From Selenomonas sp. (GTDB lineage Bacteria; Bacillota; Negativicutes; Selenomonadales; Selenomonadaceae), in the NCBI GenBank assembly GCA_022482925.1, contig JAKVOG010000006.1:124001-188000 (forward strand): a stretch of DNA of 64,000 nt, written 5' to 3'. The position numbers and the translations under genes are program-made. The notes beneath the pieces are model-generated. The model had not been told where the DNA came from and made no database searches. It was given only the letters and a program-made list of their open reading frames with translations. Below, in pieces: positions 43,712 to 50,710 of this stretch (position 1 is its first letter; the number at the start of each line of letters is the position of its first letter).

Positions 43712-45590
43712 GGGGCTGTTGCACGTAATGTGACGTGCAGCAGTCCTTTTTCATGTGCAAAAAGATAATCCCGGGGCTTGAATGCCCCGGGATTAGGTGT
43801 AGAATTTAGATATGCTCAAACCAAATTCACAGAAAGATTATACGTCTTTAGGAGGAAGTTATCAAGTATTTCTTCCTTTAAATCTTGAGTTTCAGGTTAG
43901 CAAAGATGACGCCGTCCGCCTGCTTCGTCACTGTATTGGAGGTATGGATATTACGGCACTGGAAAAGACCTATCAGCGGATAGATCGAAATTTGGCGTCG
44001 CCAAGGCAGATGCTGGCCATCGTTGTTTATGCCGGGATGAATCATATCTTCAGTTCCCGCAGGATAGAGCTTGCCTGCAAGCGGGATATCAATTTTATGT
44101 ATCTGCTGGAAGATAAGCCTGTGCCTGACCATACAACCATTGCCCGGTTCCGTTCCAAGCATCTGGCATCCTGCATCAAGGAACTGTTTGCCCAAATGGA
44201 TTTCATGCTGGAAGAAGCTGGAGCCATTTCCCTGCAGGATATTTTCATCGATGGAACAAAAATCGAATCCGTTGCCAACAAGTATAAGTTTGTCTGGAAA
44301 AAGTCTGTCCAGAAGAATCAGTCCAAGCTTATGGAAAAATTGCCGGACTTCGTAGACAAAGCCAGGGAAGAATTTTCTGTTTCCCTCGCTCACGGCAAAG
44401 AAATCCACCTGCACCAGCTAAAGAAGCTGCGCCGCAAGTTGAAAGCCCGGCAGAAAGAGCAGGGACTCCAGTTTGTCCATGGAATCGGGAAACGCAAAAC
44501 CAGCCTGCAGAAAACCTTGGAACAGCTGGATGAGTTCATCGCCCGGCTCAAGAAATACAATAAATACCTGCACATCATGGGAAACCGCAACAGCTTTGCC
44601 AAAACGGACACAGATGCCACCTTCATGCGGATGAAAGAGGATGCCATGAAAAACGGCCAGCTAAAGCCTGCCTATAACATCCAATACGGTACGGATTCCG
44701 AATTTGTTACCTGGGCCACGGTAGGGCCGCAGCCAACGGACACGACAACCTTGATTCCCTTTTTGCAGGAAATGGAACGCTATCCCCACAAGCGCTACCG
44801 TAATGTTGTGGCAGATGCTGGCTATGAGAGCGAGGAGAACTACCTTTATCTTGAAACAAACCAGCAGCGTTCCTTTATAAAGCCAAACAACTACGAGAAG
44901 AGCAAGACACGAAAATGGAAACAGGACATTGGCCGCAAGGAAAACATGACCTATCTGGCCGACGCGGATGCCTATCTCTGTGCCCAAGGCAGGAAGTTGA
45001 CCGTAACCAAGGAATTTATCCGCAAAAGCAAAAACGGCTTTCAAAGCCAGATAACCCATTACAGTTGTGAGCATTGCAAGGATTGTCCAGTAAAGAGTCA
45101 ATGTATACACGGAAATCACTGTAAGGCTCCACTAGAAGAACGAATCAAGAATATAGAAATATCCAAACGGTTCCAACGCCAGCGGCAGGAAGATTTGAAA
45201 CGGTTAACCTCGCCGGAAGGCATCCAGTTGCGGGTAAATCGCAGTATTCAGGCAGAAGGAGCCTTTGCCATGGTAAAAGCAGATATGACCTTCCGCCGAT
45301 TCTTAACCCGTGGCAATAAAAATGTCCTTGTGGAAACGATGCTGCTGGCGATGGCTTATAACATTCAAAAGCTGCACTGCAAAATACAGGCAGAAAAGCT
45401 TAACCGGCACCGAATCCCTGTGGATAACGCTGCTTAAAAAATCAAAGAGCGCAAGAAACAAAGACGATTTTCAGATCGTCTGGTGTCTTGCGCTCAAAAT
45501 TTTTATGTTTTGCTCTTAAATTAGGATATTGACAGGTTTAATAGCAAAAGGGGCTGTGCATAAGTGATTTTTTACTCATGCAACAGCCCC
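43712..45590 (+). mobile_element. IS1182-family insertion sequence
   Basis: 1,879 bp bounded by perfect 12-bp inverted ends GGGGCTGTTGCA (43712-43723) and TGCAACAGCCCC (45579-45590). It carries one intact transposase gene. No clear target duplication is visible. Each end also folds on itself: at the left, GTTGCACGT pairs with ACGTGCAGC; at the right, GGGGCTGTGCAT pairs with ATGCAACAGCCCC. A strong hairpin at 43767-43796 (AATCCCGGGGC with its complement) sits before the transposase. A long hairpin at about 45447-45497 (GAGCGCAAGA / TCTTGCGCTC) sits after it; both may insulate transposase transcription. Confidence 0.93.
43812..45437 (+). CDS. IS1182-family transposase
   Basis: A 541-residue DDE transposase, full length. 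The N-terminal domain (DDAVRLLRHCIGGMDITALEKTY, ACKRDINFMYLLEDKPVPDHTTIARFR) is typical. The first catalytic Asp is in DIFIDGTKIES near residue 150, the second in VVADAGYESEENYLY, and a Glu is in the C-terminal RSIQAEGAFAMVKADMTFRRFLTRG. A coiled-coil, lysine-rich insert (KKLRRKLKARQKEQG) and a cysteine cluster (CEHCKDCPVKSQC) are also usual for the family. Intact, so the element may be active. Confidence 0.95.
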   Translation: MLKPNSQKDYTSLGGSYQVFLPLNLEFQVSKDDAVRLLRHCIGGMDITALEKTYQRIDRNLASPRQMLAIVVYAGMNHIFSSRRIELACKRDINFMYLLEDKPVPDHTTIARFRSKHLASCIKELFAQMDFMLEEAGAISLQDIFIDGTKIESVANKYKFVWKKSVQKNQSKLMEKLPDFVDKAREEFSVSLAHGKEIHLHQLKKLRRKLKARQKEQGLQFVHGIGKRKTSLQKTLEQLDEFIARLKKYNKYLHIMGNRNSFAKTDTDATFMRMKEDAMKNGQLKPAYNIQYGTDSEFVTWATVGPQPTDTTTLIPFLQEMERYPHKRYRNVVADAGYESEENYLYLETNQQRSFIKPNNYEKSKTRKWKQDIGRKENMTYLADADAYLCAQGRKLTVTKEFIRKSKNGFQSQITHYSCEHCKDCPVKSQCIHGNHCKAPLEERIKNIEISKRFQRQRQEDLKRLTSPEGIQLRVNRSIQAEGAFAMVKADMTFRRFLTRGNKNVLVETMLLAMAYNIQKLHCKIQAEKLNRHRIPVDNAA

Positions 45591-45871
45591 TTCTTACCCG
45601 TCTGCGCGGCCTGATGGGCCGCAGATCACTGGCTGATGGGCAGGGATTGCTCATTGCTCCCTGCAGCAGCATCCATATGTGCTTTATGCGGTTTGCCATC
45701 GATGCGGTCTATATCGATCGTGACTATGAGATTCTGAAGATCGTATCCGGGCTGCGCCCATGGCTAGGCCTGTCATGGTGCTCCGGTGCCTGGGCCGTGA
45801 TTGAACTAAAAAACGGTGAGGCCATGAAGTATGGACTCACCGTTGGTGACAGGTTCAATCGTTCCAGGTGA
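45578..45871 (+). CDS. DUF192 family protein with 5' end replaced by the IS element
   Basis: A 97-residue remnant or fusion. From residue 4 it reads LLTRLRGLMGRRSLADGQGLLIAPCSSIHMCFMRFAIDAVYID, the DUF192 core. In relatives about 20 more residues precede this. Here the right inverted repeat of the IS ends inside codon 5, and ATGCAACAG from the IS end supplies an in-frame start (MQQP). The displaced 5' part is not on the other side of the IS, so DNA was lost at insertion. Whether it is translated is uncertain because no good ribosome site is visible. Its 3' end overlaps the convergent tadG-like gene by 17 bp. DUF192 genes often accompany Tad pilus genes. Confidence 0.8.
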   Translation: MQQPLLTRLRGLMGRRSLADGQGLLIAPCSSIHMCFMRFAIDAVYIDRDYEILKIVSGLRPWLGLSWCSGAWAVIELKNGEAMKYGLTVGDRFNRSR

Positions 45872-47140
45872 TGCCGGAAGGATCGTTTGTGAGGGTTACG
45901 GTAGTGGTGCCGGAGGTGCTGCCACCGCTGCTATCAGTTCCAGAAAAATTCTCATAGCGATAGTGTCCTTCGCCACCACGAAGATCAATGTTAGTGGCTG
46001 CAATCGTTCCACTAAAAGTTCCTTTATTTGCGTTGATAGCAACTGTTCCGTTATTAGGAGCATATATAATACCACGAAGAGTACAAGCCTTAGATTGAGA
46101 ATAATCTATACTGATAGTGGTTGCACCTTCGGCATAGATTATGACTGGTCGTCGGGAATTTGCGTTTACGTGAACGTTGACTGTTCCTGAATTCGGTCCC
46201 ATGTATACATATACAGGTGAATTAATATCACCGGGTATTTCGGCATTGATATCGAATGAAGAAATGTTATCAAAATATAGAACTGAATTATCCGTGGCTG
46301 ATATATCTGTATTGGTGAGGTTTTGCCCAGATTGGTTTTTTTGCGGCATAGTTTTTATGTATTTGCCAAATGCTGATAAATCAAAGGGGAGATACTTAGC
46401 TGAATATGAGTACCCAGCTGTCGTTGTCTTGCCTGTATTATCATCATATTGAGCTACATCTTTTTTTAGTGCATCGCTAACACTGATTTTTTCATCCTTA
46501 GCTTTTTGTGTAAAAAATCTGTTTAAGTCTGATTGTGTGCTGTAGGCTAGTTTTTCGTATTTATAACTAGTATCATTAGTGCCATCGCCGTTTGTGTATA
46601 TAATACCACCATCAAAAGTTGAGACAATTCGATCCGGATTACTTAAATGATCCGGATTGTCAATTGAATTAACTTCGGTTAAGTTTTTTTCAAATATTAA
46701 TAGATGTTGGAATGGTCCATTAGGTATTGCAGCGATGCTTTCAACCGGAACTGTGAAGGTATCTTTTCATAGAATGCTTTCAGAAAGTAAAGCGGTACAT
46801 CTTTCTGTAGTGCAACACGGTAGTAGGTGACGCTATCTTTGCTTTTCGCCTGATAGTTTGGATGGACGACTTCGTCTTCCTCCAGGTTCTTTGCACTGCC
46901 GGTCAGATATTGTCCTGCCATTGCATCGGCTTTGGGGTGGCTGCTTACTTTCTCTGCATTGTCGGCATAGGCATGAGCTCCGGCTATGGCGGCGGCATCC
47001 GCGGCATTCTGCAGCCGGGAACGCTGGACATAGATATTGCCCAGATCGACAGCCAGACCAGTGGCACAGATCAGCATTGGCAGAGCCAGCGCTGTAAGGA
47101 CCAATATGGCTCCTTTTTGACGCAGCGTATTTCGTATCAT
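45855..47140 (-). CDS. TadG-like pilus-assembly protein (frame broken near 46757-46762)
   Basis: The N-terminus is a TadG-like domain: MIRNTLRQKGAILVLTALALPMLIC (one membrane helix) then VDLGNIYVQRSRLQNAADAAAIAGAHAY. After YFLKAFYEKIP the frame shifts by one missing base. The continuation FTVPVESIAAIPNGPF stays open for another 290 residues to the stop at 45855, giving about 428 residues. The C-terminal part is rich in Asn, Thr and Gly (NSGTVNVHVNANSRRP, GTVAINANKGTFSGTI), suggesting a beta-helical surface domain, and is A/T-rich. The long open second frame argues for a very recent indel or a sequencing error. No tad ATPase or prepilin gene is nearby. Confidence 0.75.
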
Positions 47141-47254
47141 ATCATGACCTCTTTTTCGACAGCAACAATAATTTATTTTATAATATCATTCTAATATTTA
47201 TTAGGACAATAGTCTAGTACTTATCCAGTGTAATTTTGTATAAATTAAAAAAAA

Positions 47255-47308
47255 TCACAGCCGGCTGTCGAGCTGCAGTAGCAGTTCAACGACCAGCTGT
47301 GATTGAAA
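47255..47308 (-). terminator. Terminator downstream of the guanylate-kinase-like gene
   Basis: On the minus strand AATCACAGC pairs with GCTGTGATT, with a structured loop containing GCTGCTAC/CAGCTCGAC segments, then a run of eight T. It lies about 75 bp past the stop at 47382. Confidence 0.7.
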
Positions 47309-47381
47309 TCAGTGTTATTCGCTGAAGTTATTGACTTTTATGTTATAGCCTTTTAATTAGAAAATATAGCAAAAAATGTAC

Positions 47382-47978
47382 TTAGCGTACAATTTTATCA
47401 AATTCCTCTTGCGATACCACGGTCGATAGTCCTATAATAGAGAGAAGTTGAGCAAGTGAAGTCTGCAGATCCTGTGTGTTCTTTATCACATGCGTGGTCT
47501 GCTTCCAGCTATCGAATTCTTTGTTGTTTTCGGCATACTGCAGATGATACTTGATCTCATCGTTGGTATAGCCCATACGCAGCATCCGATCAATCAGCGT
47601 GACATAGTCTGCCATGAGATAGATGGTGCTGAGCTTTTTCTTGATGAACTTGTTGAGCTGCTTGATACCGGTGCTTTCCAGTATCATGACGCTGATGGTA
47701 TGCTCTTTGAGGGCATCGAGGATATCATCTTTCCGGATGCCATAGAACTCGCCTTTATGTGTGAACTGGACAACCAGCTCAAGCTGGCTGAATTCTTCGC
47801 GGCTGACGGTCCGATAGAGCTGTGCGCTCTTGGTCTTCTGACGAGTCCGGCCCAGTTGAGGAAAGTCATAGGTGGTATAGGTTGGAATGAAATGGATGCC
47901 CATTGAGATCAACTGGGATGCCAGTGTTGCCTTGCCGGCTGCATGTGGGCCGACCAGTGCGTAAATCATGTTAGTCAT
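47382..47978 (-). CDS. Guanylate-kinase-like P-loop protein
   Basis: A 198-residue protein with a P-loop GPHAAGKATL near residue 10. Segments are arranged as in guanylate kinase (TYDFPQLGRTRQKTKSAQLYRTVSREEF, then VQFTHKGEFYGI). The usual GMP-site motif is altered, and the P-loop has Ala-Thr in place of the usual Ser/Thr pair, so the substrate may differ. Two ATGs nine bases apart are possible starts (MTNMIYALVG). A probable small RNA or leader is transcribed toward it from 48163. It is unlikely to be the housekeeping Gmk. Function not assigned. Confidence 0.72.
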   Translation of the reverse strand: MTNMIYALVGPHAAGKATLASQLISMGIHFIPTYTTYDFPQLGRTRQKTKSAQLYRTVSREEFSQLELVVQFTHKGEFYGIRKDDILDALKEHTISVMILESTGIKQLNKFIKKKLSTIYLMADYVTLIDRMLRMGYTNDEIKYHLQYAENNKEFDSWKQTTHVIKNTQDLQTSLAQLLSIIGLSTVVSQEEFDKIVR

Positions 47979-48073
47979 ACTCTTCTTGTTCCTTCATTAC
48001 AATATTACATCTCGATGTTGGCTATTAAAGCCGATTCCGTAAGTTCTCCCTATTTTATCACAGAAGTCAAGGC

Positions 48074-48163
48074 AATACAAAAGAGGGAACAACCGAACGT
48101 TCCCTCTTTTGCCGCCTCTATACCTTCTGCCTACAACAACATACAAGATGCTGTTGTTCTCCC
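48074..48163 (-). ncRNA. Candidate small RNA or attenuated leader (about 90 nt)
   Basis: On the minus strand a promoter TTGAAA (48198-48193), exactly 17 bp, TATTAT (48175-48170) predicts a start near 48163. The transcript would fold AACAACA with TGTTGTT (48154-48131). It ends at a perfect 12-bp terminator stem GTTCCCTC...AAAAGAGGGAAC (48079-48110) and T-run, 100 bp before the kinase-like gene. A very short ORF in it has no ribosome site. It is either an independent small RNA or a leader that terminates before the kinase gene. Confidence 0.5.
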
Positions 48164-48387
48164 ATAACAATAATACAACATTTAGTTATGGATTTCAATA
48201 GGACTTCTATATAAAATCCTGATAAATATATGCTTAAATATTCAGAAAGATTATAATTTATAAGTAGAAAGGGAAAGAAGTTCTACCTGACGAATACTAT
48301 ACTATGTAAACATGTAAATAAGTTGAGAATTGCATGGAGAGAAGATTAGAAAAGTACGATAATATGCAACTATAGGGGGTGGCTGTC

Positions 48388-49383
48388 ATGTACTTCTACT
48401 GTGAGCAATGCAAGAAGAAATACCCATTGAATACACACGCATTTCAATGTGAATGCGGGGGGCTGTTCAGTTTGCATAAGGATGAGTCGGATGAAGTTAC
48501 TGATGAGATTTCATTGGGTGAGTTTGAGACACCACTGTTGCCACTAAAGATTGGCAAGCTGGAATTCCTGCTGAAGCTGGAAAATCTGCTGCCGACCGGA
48601 TCGTTTAAAGATCGTGGTGCTTATCGGCTGATCAATGAACTGCATCATCTGGGAATCAAGAAGGTTGTCCTGGATTCGTCCGGGAATGCCGGGGCTTCGG
48701 TAGCCGCTTATGCCGCTGCCGCCAATATCGACTGTACGGTATATGTGCCAGATGATATCTCAAATGAGAAGATTGCCCAGATCGAAGCGTATGGAGCCAG
48801 GATCGTAAAGGTAGCCAATGGCCGTATGAAGGCTTGTACAGCGGCCAAGGAAAATCTTGGTGATGCCTACTATGCTTCGCATGTCTATAATCCGTTGTTC
48901 TTTGAGGGCATGAAGTCGATGGCCCGGGAAATGTATCAGCAGCTGGGAAATCACATCCCGGATTATATATTCATACCGGTTGGCAATGGCACGATGCTGC
49001 TGGGCCTTTATCAGGGATTCATGGAGCTGGGGCGTCTGCCGCATTTCGTGGCAGTCCAAAGCAAGAAATGTGCACCGCTTTATGAAGCTTATCATGAGCT
49101 GCCGGCTGCACCGAAGAAGACAACCATTGCTGAGGCTATCCGTATTGAGCATCCAAAACGGCTGAAGACGATGGTGGAGGCTGTCCGCAATAGTTTCGGT
49201 GATGTAGTTGCCGTGGATGATAAGGATATACTGGAAGCCAAGAAATATCTGGGGAGTCGCGGCGTTTATGTGGAAATGACCTCGGCAGCTGCTTTGGCTG
49301 GTGCAAGAAAATATTTCCAGGCCGGGAAGCCGGATAATTATCAGGTGATTATCCCACTGACCGGGAGTGGGCTGAAACGGTGA
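48388..49383 (+). CDS. Threonine-synthase-like PLP-dependent enzyme
   Basis: A 331-residue fold-type II PLP enzyme. The N-terminus has a cysteine cluster typical of many threonine synthases (CEQCKKKYPLNTHAFQCEC). The PLP lysine lies in LLPTGSFKDRGA near residue 75, SSGNAGASVAAYAA is the substrate/phosphate loop, PVGNGTMLLGLY is the glycine loop binding PLP phosphate, and the end is IIPLTGSG. It could be a true threonine synthase (O-phosphohomoserine to threonine) or a paralogue with another beta-elimination activity. No thrA or thrB is adjacent. I chose the ATG at 48388 because AGGGGGTGG ends seven bases before it. Confidence 0.82.
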   Translation: MYFYCEQCKKKYPLNTHAFQCECGGLFSLHKDESDEVTDEISLGEFETPLLPLKIGKLEFLLKLENLLPTGSFKDRGAYRLINELHHLGIKKVVLDSSGNAGASVAAYAAAANIDCTVYVPDDISNEKIAQIEAYGARIVKVANGRMKACTAAKENLGDAYYASHVYNPLFFEGMKSMAREMYQQLGNHIPDYIFIPVGNGTMLLGLYQGFMELGRLPHFVAVQSKKCAPLYEAYHELPAAPKKTTIAEAIRIEHPKRLKTMVEAVRNSFGDVVAVDDKDILEAKKYLGSRGVYVEMTSAAALAGARKYFQAGKPDNYQVIIPLTGSGLKR

Positions 49384-49451
49384 AACGGCAAAGGCTGTTC
49401 AAAAGGTAAAGGACGAGAAGATCAGTCAGTAAAGGAATAAGAGGCAAGGAA

Positions 49452-50366
49452 ATGTTACACGGAATAATTGATATTGGCTCAAATACGATCCGTATGGCAA
49501 TCTATCTGATAGAAGGCAGTCACATCGAGATGCTGATGAAAAAGAAGCATACTGTAGGTCTGGCTGCCTATCTGAAAGATGGTGTCATGCAGCAGCGGGG
49601 CATTGACAAAGCCGTGGAAATACTGGGCGAGTTTCAGGCTTTCTTGCTGAGTTTCCAGATTACTGAAGTCACGGCCTTCACTACTGCTGCATTACGCAAT
49701 GCCAAAAACAGCAAAGCTGCTGTGAGTGAGATTGAGCAAAGGACCGGACTAAGCGTCCGGGTCATTACCGGTGATGAAGAGGCTGTGTTCGACTTCATTG
49801 GTGCAACCCGAAACCTGTCGGAGAACTCGGGACTGCTGCTGGATATTGGCGGTGGCAGTACGGAGATCGTTACCTATCAACAGCGTATGATCCAGCATAA
49901 GATCAGTCTGCCGATGGGGTCGCTGGCCTTTCGGACAAAGTATGTGCAGGGAATCCTGCCTACTGAGGCCGAGTGTCTGGTCATGCGGCAAAAGGCGGAG
50001 GAAGCAATCCGGTCAGCTACGGCATTCGAGTCGGTGAATGAAAGCTTTATTGCAGGTATTGGCGGTACCTTCAAGGGCGCTGCTGCACTATATAATGCTA
50101 TGTTTAATCAGCCGGCATCCAATACCCGCATGGAGGCGCGCCGGTTAAAGACAATCATCGGCACGTTCCAGCAGGATCACGGGATGACACAGGAGATGAC
50201 CATCATGTTAATGAGGACCGTTCCTGATCGTATCAATACGATTATTCCAGGCTTGATCATCGCTGATGTGCTGGCCCGACAATTTCAGAGCAAGATCGTT
50301 ACCTATAGCGACTCGGGGGTCCGGGAAGGCTATATCTATGATCAGATTATTGGCAAGAAGCAGTGA
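49452..50366 (+). CDS. ppx: Ppx/GppA-type exopolyphosphatase
   Basis: A 304-residue single-domain phosphatase of the ASKHA fold. Phosphate-binding loops are IIDIGSNTIRMAIY (residue 5 onward) and LLLDIGGGSTEIV near 137; the middle has TAALRNAKN. It shortens polyphosphate or hydrolyses pppGpp. It is shorter than E. coli Ppx (about 500) because the C-terminal HD-like domains are missing, as is usual in Bacillota. Single gene after the threonine-synthase-like gene; polyphosphate kinase is not in the window. Confidence 0.9.
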   Translation: MLHGIIDIGSNTIRMAIYLIEGSHIEMLMKKKHTVGLAAYLKDGVMQQRGIDKAVEILGEFQAFLLSFQITEVTAFTTAALRNAKNSKAAVSEIEQRTGLSVRVITGDEEAVFDFIGATRNLSENSGLLLDIGGGSTEIVTYQQRMIQHKISLPMGSLAFRTKYVQGILPTEAECLVMRQKAEEAIRSATAFESVNESFIAGIGGTFKGAAALYNAMFNQPASNTRMEARRLKTIIGTFQQDHGMTQEMTIMLMRTVPDRINTIIPGLIIADVLARQFQSKIVTYSDSGVREGYIYDQIIGKKQ

Positions 50367-50710
50367 AGTATAGAGTCATATAGGAAAAAAGCCGATGATT
50401 ATATTCAGAAGGGTTTTTTTGGTGATTTAGTGAAAGAGGGGGCTGGTTTGCTGGGAGATTATCTTACCGGAGCGTTTTATCAGATGATGTAACAGGCAAT
50501 TGATAGGAATTATCGGTAATCATATGGAATAAGCGGCCATCTTTGGAATGATAGCTGCTTATTTATATGGAAAATGGGGCAAATGAGACATAAATTAATT
50601 AAATGGCAAAAAAAAAAGGAAAAAAGACCCATAAAAAAACCTTTACAAATATTAAAAAAGAACTAAACTAGGATAATGAGATGCTTTTGTTTAGGGAAAG
50701 AAGGATGTAT
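50367..50710 (+). other. 344-bp gap before the pga operon
   Basis: Holds a weak hairpin near 50525-50565 (AAGCGGC / GCTGCTT), probably ending ppx transcription, and a purine-rich, A-run-dominated stretch (50600-50660) that presumably contains the pga promoter. TTTACA at 50642 is a possible -35, but no good -10 at normal spacing is visible. No gene, riboswitch or repeat seen. Confidence 0.5.

Noticed and set aside
45419-45427. Perfect DnaA box TGTGGATAA near the end of the IS transposase gene
   Set aside because: Single box inside mobile coding sequence with no companions; expected by chance.
50600-50670. A-rich tract before pgaA as an unwinding element or phase-variable homopolymer promoter
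   Set aside because: No DnaA boxes nearby, and no clear -35/-10 pair whose spacing the A-runs would change.
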